From: Crambe crambe
Lineage: Eukaryota > Porifera > Demospongiae > Poecilosclerida > Crambeidae
Assembly (NCBI GenBank): GCA_963924555.1
Contig: OZ004590.1
Span: forward strand, 558,001 to 622,000
Length of the DNA stretch: 64,000 nucleotides
Direction: 5' to 3'
The position numbers and the translations under genes are program-made. Below the pieces are notes generated by a model, which ran no database searches, was not told the DNA's origin, and saw nothing but the letters and a program-made list of their open reading frames with translations. Numbering within the stretch: position 1 is the stretch's first letter; each line of letters starts with the position of its first letter. Of this stretch, positions 23,024-35,044 are shown piece by piece.

Positions 23024-23573
23024 CAGCATATTTCAGAAATGGTTCATTCAAATGCTATAATTCTTATACCAATCTACTCAGAAATGACTGCGCTATAATC
23101 CTTTAACTTTAAATCGACATGTTCAAAAATAGCACGTCATTTTCCAACTTGTTAGCTTTCAACCTACAACGAGGCAGACATTTTTATGCCCCGCCCCGTA
23201 ACACGTGATTCTTGGACTTCGACCTCGCAACTGACTAGTGAATCTGTCATTAGCTTTCTCCGAGGCTTTCTCTCTTGGTGTTGGTCTCTCGATGCTCAGA
23301 GTGTAAACCCTAGGCACTAGTCTGGTTATGAATCAACCCTTGATGCAACAGTATATCAGGTACATATCAGTAAAGGCCTTAAAAATTATATACAAAATTA
23401 TGTCAATGGCAATCTTATTATAAACTGTATAGATCTTCCAGATCAGTCGGCTCATACAATATTATGATGAAATCTGCTATAAACTACATAGCTACAATAC
23501 ATGAACTTTAACTTTGATAGCATCCAGTTGCCTATATTAAAATAATAGAACATTACATCAAAAAAGATGATGA
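22764..23573 (+). repeat. Repeat X with 5' hairpin and (TCA)n tract, copy 1
   Basis: It begins with the hairpin module TATCAGAGAGTATGATAGTA then CTCTCTAAGTAGGGATGGCA. It continues with CAACATGCTAGGACTCCAGT, a (TCA)n run at 22988-23020, TCGATGCTCAGAGTGTAAACC and CAGATCAGTCGGCTCATACA. It is followed at once by a foldback. The whole 1.1-kb composite recurs inverted at 37884-38960. The poly-Ile open frame here is only the (TCA)n tract. Confidence 0.85.
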
Positions 23574-23885
23574 ACAAGTAAAGGAAAAAAATATTTATTC
23601 TAAATAAAAAAGAGAAGTAGGGATAGCTGTGTGTGCAGCAACAAGAGAGTGAACTTCAATCAAGTAACCTCTTACCCATCACCAACTACGAGCCAACTAT
23701 TCCTACTTCACTCCCTTTATATCTCATCATGGGAGTGAAGTAGGAATAGTTGGCTCGTAGTTGGTGATGGGTAAGGGGTTACTTGACTGAAGTTCACTCT
23801 CTTGTTGCTGAACTTTTTTGAACCGCACACAGCCATCCCTACTTCTCTTTTTTATTTAGAATAAATATTTTTTCCTTTACTTGTT
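23574..23885. repeat. Foldback element with arms of about 140 bases, AACAAGTAAAGG ends
   Basis: AACAAGTAAAGGAAAAAAAT... at the left is mirrored by ...TTTTTTCCTTTACTTGTT at the right. The arms include AGAAGTAGGGAT, AACAAGAGAGTGAACTTCA and CCATCACCAACTACGAGCC, and the hairpin turns at about 23715-23728. Relatives are at 37884-38190, 57405-57697 and 57855-58095. Confidence 0.85.
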
Positions 23886-24332
23886 ATGCTAGCATTATCC
23901 CTGATGCTTGGGAGTACCTATCATGCCTAAAATTATTCCGGCATATTATAGGCTGGTTCCTAGCAGAGAGCTCCTCAGATATCATATTATAGGCTGGTTC
24001 CTAGCAGAGAGCTCCTCAGATATTGTTCAGTAGAAAGCCAAGAGAATTTACCAAAGAGGATGACAGTAAGAAAGAAGAACATCAAGAACATCCAAAGGAA
24101 GTAAGAGAGGGAAATCTGCTAGAGGAGGACAAACTACATTGGGCCAAAGAAGGAAGAAGAAAGGGGAAAGCTACATATGATGTAGTCAAGTTAAACTGAA
24201 CATACTGTGTATATTTGTGCACATACTATTTCATTCCAAATAACACACCCCTTTCCTTTGTGTATTATCCAAGCAACTAGATTATGGACAAAGTTTTTAT
24301 TGACTCCCTAGTTTCCTTCTATCCTCACTCAT
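23886..24332. other. Short tandem duplication then non-coding DNA
   Basis: A block of about 40 bases (TTATAGGCTGGTTCCTAGCA / GAGAGCTCCTCAGATAT) occurs twice in tandem at about 23944-24023. The purine-rich stretch 24040-24180 may be decayed 5' sequence of the piggyBac relic that follows, but I cannot align it. Confidence 0.45.
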
Positions 24333-24700
24333 GATTGTTTCTTAAGCTTTATGCATGTAAATGATTCAACCAAGCAGAAGAAGTATGGAGAAGTGGGATA
24401 TGATCCTCTGTTCAAAGTTAGACCTCTACTCGATCATTTTTCTGCTGTTTTTCCAGCATACTACTTCCCTTCTCAATACCTCTGTATTCAATATAGATGT
24501 AAGATGATTGGTACCCGCTGTAGGGTAGCCTTCCTACAGTACCTCCCAAAGAAACCAATGAAGTTTGGGATAAGGTTTGAGATAACTCTGAAGAAAAAAC
24601 GGGATATGTTCTTGCTTTTCAGGTATACACAGGAGCAGAAGCTGAGACTTCTAAAAAAGGTCTTGGATGTAGAGTTATAATGGATCTCATAAGGCTCTAT
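24333..24700 (+). pseudogene. piggyBac transposase relic
   Basis: The peptide HVNDSTKQ...GYDPLFKVRPLLDHFSAVFP...QYLCIQ...MIGTRCRVAFLQYLPKKPMKFGIRF matches the central core of piggyBac (DDE_Tnp_1_7) transposases: a YDPLxKVRPLLD stretch, the IDExMI catalytic block, and GRxxFxQYxPxKPxKxG. The frame then shifts, and FQVYTGAEAETSKKGLG is readable in another frame. The catalytic IDE block is disrupted by a frame change (IDVR in one frame, MIG in the other). Only about 120 codons of a protein usually above 500 residues remain, and no TTAA-flanked termini are visible. It is a dead fragment. Confidence 0.8.
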
Positions 24701-26379
24701 ATATAAGGGAAAGATCCATTCTACATTCTCTTAACCTTGGGAGGCTCAGCCATGCTTAGCTAGCTAGATAAAATTGAGCTAAGGCAAGAGAAAGAGCAAA
24801 ATAACTAGAGGCCTGTGAGTGAGCAACATGGAGCAGTCCAGTGCTTGCAATGTGTGAGGTGGTTTAAGAACAAAGGAGGATTGGCTCTCCATAAATGTAT
24901 ACCGAGAAGCTGAGTACTACTGGGAATTCTACTATGAGACTTTGCTGCTTTAAGGGGCAAGCAGACCATTTAATAGGAACATGAACATATGTACGTATAT
25001 ATTGTGTGTAGATGACGTCTTGTGTTATAGGGGAAAGCCCCCCATAGGTGATAATTATTGCATACATAGATCTGAGCTAACTATCTCCAATCTCTTCAGT
25101 ACCACTTCATACACATTAGCATTCCATTTTTAAAAGAGTGATTCATTGTAGCTACGTACGTACAATAGTGTCACACACTAAGCTTATATAAACAGGACAC
25201 TAGTGCTTAATGACATGGATCCAGTAATGTGGTTTCTAAACCTACACAATGTCAGGGGCTGGACATATACAGGGTAGTGGCACCACTCGGCCATCACTCA
25301 CACTAATATGGTCAACCATCCATTAAAAGTGTAGTTACTGCCTCAAATCAATGGGTGTGTCAAAAGTGGCATTTTGTCCACCACATCTTGTTTTTCATGT
25401 ACCCTTGACTTTATGCATCAATCCTTACATATAAGAATTGCATTCAGATTCAAAGAAAAACAAACTCACCATGATGACTTAGTGACCTGCTGATATGGAT
25501 ATGATTGTAGAAAGGTCACAGGTAAAACTACTCTGATACACAGCCCCTGACCTGCAGAGAAATAATAACGGTCTGGTGATCCAATCAGAATCCATACGGA
25601 ATCCATACTAGGTTTGCTAATATGATAACTAACATTCATGATGGTGCATGGAACTTGGTCTTAATCAATTAAGGGAATGATGAGGCAATTGTTTCATACT
25701 GAGAATTACCAAAGAATCTAGTGTGAGTGTGTGTTGATTTTCTTTATTACATTTTGGATACTGAGCAGGACATCACTGATGTCGAGTTGAGCCAAGATGG
25801 TAATTCAGCTACAGATCTCGCCTGCTTTCTGTAGACGAAACCGAGGTAGAATTACATAGAAGCCACTTCTTTCTGCCACGCATGCGCGTAAACACACACA
25901 CGTGTTCAAAGTCCCCACTTTCTAATTTTTGCTGTGCGGTTCCGAGCTGTGACAGCTTATAAAGACAAAGGAGCTGATGCTCAAAAAAGTATACAGGAAG
26001 ATTCTTTGCACGATCCAGGGGCTACCTTTGCGACGTCTGTTGGGGCTCCGTGACGCATTGCCCAAAAGAAACTATGCTGCATCCACTCCCTCTACCAATT
26101 GTTCTCTTGCCAAGCAATGCCTTTCTGGATCTCTTGGATCAGGGATTTCCAAGTAGCAGCATACTGTGCAGCTGGTTAGCTGCCAACTCACTTTAGAAGT
26201 GATGAAAACATACACCAGTAAAGAAACCTGAAAGCATCACATCAAAGGCAGACAAACTATGGATCATTAAGCTTACCTGAATGTATGGTGAACTTTTGTG
26301 CATACCTGCCAATCAGTGAGTGTGATGCTCTGCAAGGGAAAGGTTTCACAACTGTGGCTCTCCCCATTGGGAATCACAA
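24701..26379. other. Non-coding stretch
   Basis: I see no supported gene. The region 25800-26300 is less AT-rich and may contain decayed sequence belonging to the possible LINE tail on its right. Confidence 0.35.
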
Positions 26380-26560
26380 CAGAGTAACTTTGTGCATGGC
26401 TTCTAGTGATCTCTAAGCTGATGCATCTTGATTCCGCTGAGACACCTATTGGTGATCCAGTTTGTAAACTCTGTGGACAACAGCCTGAGACTGCTTCCCA
26501 CTTTCTCTCCGTTTGCTCATCTGCCTGGTCACTCCTGCTTACTCCTCTGTAACCTTCCTA
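26380..26560 (+). pseudogene. Possible LINE 3' relic with zinc-knuckle motif
   Basis: The frame LMHLDSAETPIGDPVCKLCG / QQPETASHFLSVCSSAWSL contains CxxCx(8)Hx(4)C, the spacing of the zinc-knuckle motif that follows reverse transcriptase in several LINE clades (CxxC...ETxxHFLxxC). No reverse transcriptase motif is readable upstream, so this is at best a truncated tail. A chance match is possible. Confidence 0.4.
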
Positions 26561-29500
26561 TACTAGCCCCTGCCCCCTTCAGGCCCATGTGTGCATGGCA
26601 TGTTTGGAAGAAAGAAAGAAGAGCAGCTGCAAGCCCCTACAGGAGCGTCATTTGATTGCGACATGAGAGAGACCATGATATGAGACTGAAAGACAGTGAC
26701 TACTAGGCCTACATAATTATTATAATTATATGGTTGGTATTGCAGGTAGCATAGCTTGTCTCATATTATTTTGCAAGCTTCATAGTCATCGCAGTCCTGT
26801 TGTTCGACAGAAAGTAGTTCAATAAATGCTCTTTATTTAGAATAATTGCATCGATAAATGCTCTCTATTTGGAATAATTGATCTCATGCCGTGACCTTTA
26901 AACTCGCAGGAGACAAGGCACTAGCAAGCAGCAATATCATGATTGACTGATGTCCAGAATGTTACAGCCAGGTCTCGGTAAGTGACTTAATCTATCGATG
27001 CTGTAATTAGAGTAATTTAGTATTCATACACACGTACACGGGTACAGTGAGCTGATACGGTAAAGGGTCGGCTACGCCGGAGCTAAAATGTTGAAGAGTT
27101 CAAGTGCTACTGTATTAATTGGGATGAGCAAAGTGAGCCCCACACTAGTGATGATGACCTTTCATCATGTATATGTTCTAGCAACCATAATTGGGTAAAC
27201 TGAGCATATGCACTCGCCCACCAATGCTTGCAGTTATTACATCACAAGCATTCTAGTCTTATAGGGTGGTTAGGTCACCCTATGTATGGTCTTGTACTGT
27301 GGGACGAGCATACATGTTCAATTTACCAGAATCTTTATGAAAACAAGCTGCAACATTAGAATGTATGACATAATAGTGCTCCCTCCCCTGTGTGGGTCTC
27401 ATGGGTGCTCATGACCTATTTTAAGATGTAACAATTTCTGCTGATATTACACCCATGAGCTCCTAAAGGGTATTTATAAGATCATAAACTTCCGATGATA
27501 TTGAGGGCACACCCGTCAGCCCCTTATGTAACAAAAAACTTAAATGAAAGTGACAAATTTTGAGACAACACACAGACAAATACACACAGCTCAAACTGCA
27601 ATTTTCATTTGGGAGGGAAGATGAGATGACACAGCCATACACACTTTTTGACCATGAATCAGCTGGCACACTTGATTCCCTGCTGATATTTGGAAACCAT
27701 TGTTCTCAATTGGTCATAGCTATCTATTATGACTAATCATATATATGGCATATATTTTTTAGTAGGGGAGTTACTTGAGACAATGACGATGCTCCTATGG
27801 GTAAGTGCTCACAATCTCAGGTAAAATATATGTCCTTTTCTTTCTACAAAGGTCTCAATCTGAGGACCTCAATCAGTTGTATCAGGAATCACATCAATCA
27901 GAAAGACAATGACACCCCTACAAGTAAGTGATTTAGTGAGTCTGGGAGACATGATTTTAGAATGTTTGGGGAGTGTTTGGAGGGGTCCGGAATCTCCACC
28001 TATAGTAGACGAAACCCTAAGAATTTCACCCCCTGGCCCTATAGATGAAGCCCTGAGAGTTTCAGCTGCTGAGCCTGAAATCTGGGAGAATGGGTGTAGC
28101 GTCTTTCATTATAGCTCCAGTTGTGAAAAGGCAATATTTATTTTTCATGAGTTTTAAGAATCAGAGTTAGTGCTACAGTTTTTTCCTCAAAAATTCATTT
28201 ATTCTATCTAGTTATCATGATGAAAGTAGTTAGTTCTGTGGTAGATATGTACGTAAGTGCTTCTAGAGTAGAAAAAAAGTGGCCACTAGCATTGTGGGGT
28301 GAGCAAGGGCATACATGATCAGCTTAGGGTACCCAAGGTAATCACAAAAAGAAACTGCAACACATTCAACTCCCTAGAGAGGAAGGTTCACTTAACTTCA
28401 CTGAGGTAAAGTCATTCTGTAGCAAGCTAGAAACTTCCTAGAGGAAACTTCTTGTTGACTTTCAAGAGGAAGAATAGAGTAGTAATAAAGTAGTCCCTAG
28501 ATAGGTGCACTTCTACTACACTGTGTGATTCAGAGCTATACTTTTCTTCTCGAGTTGAGATTTCCTTGGCATAAAATATCTATGCATATTATTCCTTGCA
28601 TACATGTATATAGAAAAATATTTCTTCTAAATGATGATCATAAATAAAAAGTACGGAAACAAGGTGGGCTAATTAGGGTCAATTGAATCATAGATGATAG
28701 AAACCGTAGGTGGATAGGAAATGCCCTTCAAGGCTAGTTTATATTCATAGCAGATGGCTGTTAACTTCAGAAGCGTGTGTAATGTTAACAACCATTTTCA
28801 TCATGATAGGTACATGCAGTAAAATATCCATATCTGCTGAGTAAGAGGAAAATTTCACCCACAGAAAGTCTTTCCTGCCCTTTACTTCCTCTCCTTCATA
28901 AAAGTCTCAAGAATGTCCCTTTTCTATCCATCAGGCTCTGCTAGCTTCCACTATTACCTACTTGGTTTCATCCTCTTTGAAAAGTGAGATACGTAGGTAA
29001 TTAGTTTCAGAGACTACCTGCTTGACTTGGTGCATAGAATTATCTAGTCCCTCCCGGTACTACATACATTCATTCCCCCTTAGTTGCATGTGTTACTTAC
29101 CCCATATACATGTGTTACTTACCCCTTAGTGCAGGTGTTACTTAGTGATGTCTGTGTATATGTTACATGGGCTCTGCAGCCAATACTGTAGCGATTAGAA
29201 TATTTCCAATTTGGTAATAATTCCTGTTTACTTAATTTATTTTCCATGTGATGACCAGAAAATAAATTAACAAAAATTTCCCTAAGAATAAAAATTTCAC
29301 CATGTCAACCAATCATTCCGGGACACATCCTAGGGCTTCTGTAGGAAGGACAAAGTTGAGGTCAAGCTTAGAGTTAAGCTTGTTGTAAAGGCTAGGCTAG
29401 GGCTAGGACTAGGGCTAAGCTAGGGTTAAGATTAATCCAAATTGCATCAGCTAAAAAAAAGCTGCATTCAGCATGCTGACCCTTCAATTGAAACCAGAGT

Positions 29501-30035
29501 TGTCAGAAATTTTAGAACATACCAAATAATAATCAAGGCTAGATAACAATAATGTGTATACCATTGGAGCTATAATGAAACTTCCAGAACTTTCATTGAG
29601 TTCTTTTCTGCTGATATTAAACTAGTCACACAGACTTATATATTTATGTCCTCTTTTTTTTTTTTTCTTCCATGTTGGAAGTGGACATAATTAGGTCATG
29701 TCAGTGAGCATTGAACAGTGAATCATACGTACCTATACCTTATGTACAGCTAAATATTTTAATGCTATTAATGTATGACTGTGTCTGTTGTGTGTGTAGG
29801 TGATTTGCCCATTGCGGTTGATAACAGTGTATCAGCTTCTAAGGCTCCTATATCCGAATCCCCTCCCCCTTGCCTCCCATAACAGATGACTGATTCCTCT
29901 TGATGGTCCTCCCCACACAGTAAGTATGTATGTAAACTTCAATGTTCCTTCTATTGCTAGCAAACTATGCATCTGTGCTTTAGTGCATAATTTGTATGTT
30001 TCACATACTATGTAAGTGCCTGGGAAGTCTAAGAT
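26561..30035. other. Long stretch with no recognised gene
   Basis: AT-rich DNA. GTAAGTG donor-like sites follow GACAATGAC repeats at about 27782-27802 and 27906-27924, and an 82-codon frame (27909-28157) runs through the second. It is acidic and proline-containing but matches nothing I know. Short CTAGGGCTA runs lie near 29395-29430. A TTACTTACCCC repeat lies near 29095-29130. Sequence near 28560-28680 resembles 56020-56080 (GGAAACAAGGTGGG). Confidence 0.35.
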
Positions 30036-30615
30036 TAGCCTCATCCCCAGGCCCTCCTTTTTAATTATGATATTGGAGGGCCTGGTACGTGAAAAATATC
30101 ATCACAAAAACCATAGAAACCCATAGCATGGGTGTCCAAGGAAATGCATTCCTATCGCATACCTCACCAGGACGAATTGCTGCACGAGCATGTGGCCAAG
30201 CCTCAGAAAAAAGAAGGGGCATTGAGCTATCACTGAATTCAAGTGTTGCTACACTTTACTAGCCTAGCAGCAGATAGTATTGGAGCTGCTAATCATTAGC
30301 TAGTGAACTATCGAGTAGTCTAGATTTTGTTCATCCCTTTAGGCTTAGCTGGATCATTGATAGATCGGCATAAAAATTCTTCACGAGTGTTAGTAATGCC
30401 TTGGTTGTATGGTCATAGCGAATGAAATAGCAGAAGTTCTTCTGAACATCTGGGCCTTGAGTCGATCCAGTCCAAGTAATCCAAATGTGTGGATGCTCTC
30501 ACGCACTGCCCATGCCTAATTAAGTCAGTTCTACCAAGTTCTATCCCACGTGACTTTGCGTACCAGGTCCTCCATGTGCAATCATAATTAAAAAGAAGGC
30601 CTGGGGGGACAAGGC
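30036..30615. mobile_element. TIR element with TAGCCTCATCCCCAGGCC ends
   Basis: TAGCCTCATCCCCAGGCCCT and TTTTTAATTATGAT at the left are mirrored at the right by ATCATAATTAAAAAGAAGG and CCTGGGGGGACAAGGCTA. The inner pair GGGCCTGGTACG / CGTACCAGGTCC extends the TIR. It is about 580 bases. Single related ends occur at about 10780 and 44388. No transposase is readable and the target duplication is unclear. Confidence 0.7.
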
Positions 30616-30729
30616 TACGATAGCATATTGTGCAGAAGCTAACAGTCTAAACTGCGTGATCATGATGTATTACTAATAATTTTCAGTGCGATTGAGATCG
30701 AGTTTCAGTGTATGTATCAATATAATATA

Positions 30730-31050
30730 TGAAACGAAAAAAGATTCATGCTAAATAAAAAAGCCATGTAGGGTTAGTCTGTACTTTAACAGTTTCTGTC
30801 AACAAAAATCAAAATTATGCTGCCTTCAATAATAATCCCTACATCACTGCCTCCCACCAAGCTGCTTTAATTGTTCATGTCAGTATAAAGTGTTCTGCTT
30901 GGTTTAGGCAGTGATGTAGGGACTATTGAGAGGAGATTGAGAGGAGTATTGAAGGCAACATAATTTTGATTTTTATGGACAGAAACTGTTAAAGTACAGA
31001 CTGAACCCTTTATTTAACATTAATTTTTTTCCTTTCACTTGTTTGTTTAC
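30730..31050. repeat. Foldback MITE (family C), second copy
   Basis: It has the same CATGTAGGGTTAGTCTGTAC arm and CTGCCTTCAATAATAATCC inner arm as 15450-15720, with GTACAGACTGAACCC and TTTTTTTCCTTTCACTTGTT at the right. Confidence 0.75.
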
Positions 31051-31169
31051 TTTTTGTACGACCTAAAGGTTGAATATTCTCTTCAAGTAAAAATAGCTGG
31101 TTGGCACACATGTACGTGCACGTGATAGTGACAGACACGTGTGCATGACAAATATGTCATTTTAAAATG

Positions 31170-31445
31170 GCTGACATAGTTATAATAAGAAGTCATTCGA
31201 TATGAGTGATTATTTTGAAGGGAAACTGTTGATAAAAGCACATTGTGTGGTTATAACTGCACAAGTTGATATGAATTTCATTGTCGTATGTGAAAGGATC
31301 ATGGAGTTACAGCTGTCAAAGATGATGATGATGAACGAATCATAAAAATTTTAAGATTTAGGTAGTGGCTGGTGCCGAACGTTGACGCTGTTCTGGAGGA
31401 ATTTGAGTGGTCATATCATCATCTTCTGCATTGTTTTTCAGATGT
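31170..31445 (+). repeat. Repeat family D, inverted copy
   Basis: It is the reverse-complement relative of 15135-15400. GTATGTGAAAGGATC and CATCATCTTCTGCATTGTTTT match across the two copies. Confidence 0.65.
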
Positions 31446-31639
31446 AAGAAGTGAATAGAAGAGATACAGAGAGTCTAGTTTGTATTGTTCTAATGAGAGA
31501 AGCCGTACCCCTACATACGTAGAGAGTGCTACCGCACTCTCTGATACAAGCTGTGCACATGTTACAGATGTCAAAGCTTATGTAAGCCACACCCTGCCCA
31601 CGCATGGTTGCTAAGGAGGCCAATCAGGACTTCAAACTC

Positions 31640-31750
31640 CACAGAAATAAGACATACTGAATGATTATCTAGCCTACTACAAGTGCGGACCAAGTTTCAG
31701 GACCATGGAGCTTACTGTTTCAGAAATATGGCAAGCAAGTAAGTCACTGG
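31640..31750 (+). repeat. Repeat family B, 5' fragment
   Basis: It carries the 'gaatgattatctagcctac', GACCAAGTTTCAGGACCAT and GGAGCTTACTGTTTCAGAAA blocks found upstream of the ACAACCATATCTC body in the full-size copies. Confidence 0.7.
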
Positions 31751-32627
31751 ATTTTTCATGTGTACATAATAGCTTGCTAACACCCCATTCATTATATATG
31801 GAACTTTGAACTTCAACCAAGGACATCTATGAATTATAGAGAACAGGTATTAAGTAAGGGCGTTCCCAATAAATTACTCAATGCCTTTGGACAGTTTTCA
31901 CTACTAGCTAATTAATGAGCAAATTTACTAATAGCTAGCTATACCGTGAACACTGAAGAACCAGTTATTGTACATATTGTATGCTTCTGACATCTGCTAT
32001 GAATGTACGTAAGCTATTGAAAGAGGAAATCAACTTGAGAAGGAACACTTTTTCAAAAGAAACCAGCCCACTCTACACCTTCCAGAACATATAGGTAAAG
32101 GGTTGGCTGCACACAAGACTATTCTACGTCTTGGTTCTAGGATCAATCGCTGGCACTACTACTTAGCACTGGCTTTGTTCAATTGAGTTTGTATCTAGTC
32201 TCGCACGGGCCAGAAGAGAGAGTCTGATCAAACTCCTATGCCGACTTTGTTCTGCTGAGTAGGCAACAGTACATGCCGTGCAAAAAAAAAATCGCATCAC
32301 TCTACGTCATGACGTAGAGTGCATGTAAAAGTATCTGCATGTACAAGTACAAGTTGATTTTCACCACAACAAACAATCAGATAATATATGCATACAATCA
32401 TTTATTACCTCTTAGTATAAGATTTTATGTATGCAGTCCTTTATATCCTAGTAATACTTTCAGCTGTAACCATCTCTTTACTTTTTAGTGCTTTAAAGTT
32501 GTCATCCCTAGACCTTTTCTGTATGCATGTGTTCATTGGGGATTTGTTCTGTGTAGTTCTTCTATTGGGAGTGTTCATAATACTATCATCTTTAGCTCTA
32601 CGTAGATAGGGCTAAACATCAGGTGGT
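31751..32627. other. Non-coding stretch
   Basis: No recognised gene. A 60-codon hydrophobic frame (32427-32609) begins with ATG and could form two membrane helices, but it has no recognisable relatives or gene context. I treat it as chance. Confidence 0.35.
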
Positions 32628-33053
32628 GTTAATTGCCTCCTTTTAAAGAGAAATGGTACAGTATTATATCGAGCTAGCTACCTCTTATTTCACTTTATTT
32701 ATTTATAGCTAGATGAGAACCATACAATAAAGGGAAATTCCATAGCTTTAGGCAGCTGGCACGATTTGCTATTAGATATAGCTAGCTAACTCGACTTGCT
32801 AACCGGCTCTGCAGCCACAGCAGTTTTCTATTATGAGTCTTTCTTTTTCGATATGTAAGAAGATGGCACTTTACAATTCTTCACAAAGCACCAATGTGGT
32901 AAACACACTTAGATTAGTGAAAATAACAATATAAATAACTGCTCCAAATATACCAAACATTTCATACCTTCCGGTCCCAAAGTGGTCGAGGTTCCACTGT
33001 ACTGTTCATCCCAGCACCGGCACTATCTTGACACTCTGGTACCAAGACAAGAA
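32628..33053 (+). repeat. Dispersed repeat, copy 2 (copy 1 at 15897-16343)
   Basis: It shares the same ordered blocks as copy 1, including GAGAACCATACAATAAAGGG and CGAGGTTCCACTGTACTGTT. Confidence 0.8.
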
Positions 33054-33589
33054 AAAGATTATGCACTATGAATTAATGACGTGATGACTGGTGTCTCACT
33101 AACAAAGCTGAGATGATTTGGAGGTATAGAATCATCTAGCAATTGCATACTGAACTGCATATGACTAGGTGACATTCTTCTTGTTGTATAAGATAAACCA
33201 CTCATGATTGGTGAGTGAAGCAAGCTTCTATGAAGTGTGTCAAATCAAAATCCACGATACATACATTTCCTGTCATAATTTTTTAACCTTTGACCCCACA
33301 AATTACACACACACACACAAAGCTTTCAGGATGAGCTTTTAGGCCTCTGTAGAGAGGTTGGCCCTATTTCATAGGTTTTCCATTAAGATACGTACTCAAA
33401 TGATATGCGATAGTTATGAGTTAACTAAACTGCTACCAGAGAAATAATTACACTCATAATAGTATGGCAATGTCAATAATTAGTGAATTGTGATAATAAT
33501 AAGACCGTGACAATGTTGTGTACAAGGTCATTGTCGTTATTACTAGTGATGCAATAAGTGATTTTGATGTCCTGGGCAGGGTTTCTATG
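33054..33589. other. Non-coding stretch
   Basis: It contains an (AC)n run near 33306-33318. I see nothing else recognisable. Confidence 0.35.
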
Positions 33590-33700
33590 CTTCATTATCT
33601 TTGCATTTCTACAGTTGAATAGTTCCATCATAAATGAAGAATCACACCAGTAACTTCTCAAGATCTTATGCAAGGTATGGTTATACACTTTGAAGTCACC
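33590..33700 (-). repeat. Repeat family F fragment
   Basis: On the minus strand it resembles 48470-48560 and 61025-61150: CCTTGCATAAGATCTTGAGAA, TGTGATTCTTCATTTATGA and the TAGAAATGCAA block. The encoded peptides also look alike, but frames are open on both strands, so a coding origin is unproven. Confidence 0.5.
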
Positions 33701-33837
33701 CATACCCAATAATTATTGAACAGTGTTCAGTGAACAAGTGAATGTCTACATAGTTATCAACCTCTCCAGGGAAATTTTCACATCACCCTTAGATTTGAAC
33801 ATTTTCCTTTGATATGGATTAAAAATCTGCATTTTTA

Positions 33838-34027
33838 AAATAAGTAGGGATGGCCTAAAATCTAGTACTGCAGTCTCGTATGAAAACAATACCTATATTT
33901 ACATCAAGATAAGATCTGTACCCAGGTGTGTGTCTCTACCTTCACTTATAATCTAGAAGGGTGACATCCCCTTCATTATACATAGACCCTTTGATACATT
34001 CACTTGTATGTATAGTAGTCTTCCTGG
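33838..34027 (+). repeat. Repeat family H (inverted relative at 35712-35935)
   Basis: It starts with AAGTAGGGATGGCCTAAAAT and runs through AGATAAGATCTGTACCCAGG and CTAGAAGGGTGACATCCCCT. The same sequence occurs as its reverse complement at 35712-35935. Confidence 0.75.
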
Positions 34028-34234
34028 TGTCTCTAGTCTGTGGTGTGTGTGTTGTCCAGATGTGCATGACTAAATATAGCATTTGTGTTTGTGTGGACAC
34101 AATGAGTTAGTGTGTAGGTAGTGCTTCCATTCCACTACCTACACACTAACTCATTGTGTCCACACAAACACAAATGCTATATTTAGTCATGCACATCTGG
34201 ACAACACACACACACACACCACAGACTAGAGACA
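34028..34234. repeat. Near-perfect 207-base palindrome
   Basis: The left arm 34028-34123 (TGTCTCTAGTCTGTGGTGTG ... GTGTGTAGGTAGTG) and right arm 34133-34234 are identical apart from three extra CA units in the right arm. They are separated by 9 bases (CTTCCATTC). The lack of arm divergence implies recent formation or active homogenisation. Confidence 0.93.
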
Positions 34235-35044
34235 TCTAACATGATCCCATCGCAAGCACTAACATGTATCTAACAGGATTTCAGTCTACTGATGGGAATG
34301 GTATGTACATTATGCATTATTGAATGGCAAGTTGACCACTTGTTAGCAGCAGAATCTTTCAGTATGTTAGTTATAATAAAATAGACTTGTGAGTCTTGAG
34401 CTGCTATGAATTAGAGCTGCCTAGAGTTACGTAACTAATGGCAGTTGGATTGTTTTCATACATTTTCAAATGGGAGTAAAGTAGAGATACATACTTTGCT
34501 TAAGTGTTTATAAAGATTTTAAGATTCAAAGTATGTGATGCATATTTTTCAACAAGGAAATCTAAAAATTTGTTGTACAAATTCACTATAGCTATCATAC
34601 CAAATCTGTACCACTTTTATGCAGTGCATAGTATGTACCTGGTGTCATAATGTCGTCCAATGAATTTCAGTTCAGTACCTAGACCTCACATTTAGTGGGT
34701 ACAGCGGGGTGACCATAAAATGACATCATCATGACTCTGCTTCAAATGCATATTACCCAAATTAACTAATCAGAACCTATTGATGAGATTCATGATAATA
34801 AGCATACCACCATCTGTTGGCATGGACATCACTTGACCTTGCATACTATTCACTCTAATGTTTGTGACATGTCTATGGCACTGAAAAAGGGTGAAGCTAG
34901 TTATCTCTGTTACATGGTTAACATAATTGGTTTGCAACAAAATGACTTTAAAATAATGTACGAAGTATTCCAGGCCTACCTATTCATGCTAAGGTCGAAA
35001 TGTCAAATACTGTATAGCGGATTATTTTTTCACTTGATTAAACT
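34235..35044. other. Non-coding stretch
   Basis: No recognised gene. TACTGTATAGCGGATTATTTT near 35006 resembles one end of the CCGTACAGCGGG MITE family without a partner end. The 111-codon frame 34833-35168 runs into a repeat X fragment. Confidence 0.4.

Noticed and set aside
26740-26900. Short tandem CGATAAATGCTCTTTATTTAG-type repeat as a regulatory element
   Set aside because: Only two imperfect copies and nothing nearby to regulate.
29395-29430. Interstitial telomere-like CTAGGG repeats
   Set aside because: The units are irregular (GGGCTAGGACTAGGGCTAAG) and do not form TTAGGG arrays.
32427-32609. 60-residue hydrophobic ORF with two possible membrane helices
   Set aside because: It starts with ATG but has no recognisable relatives or splice context. 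AT-rich DNA often yields such frames.
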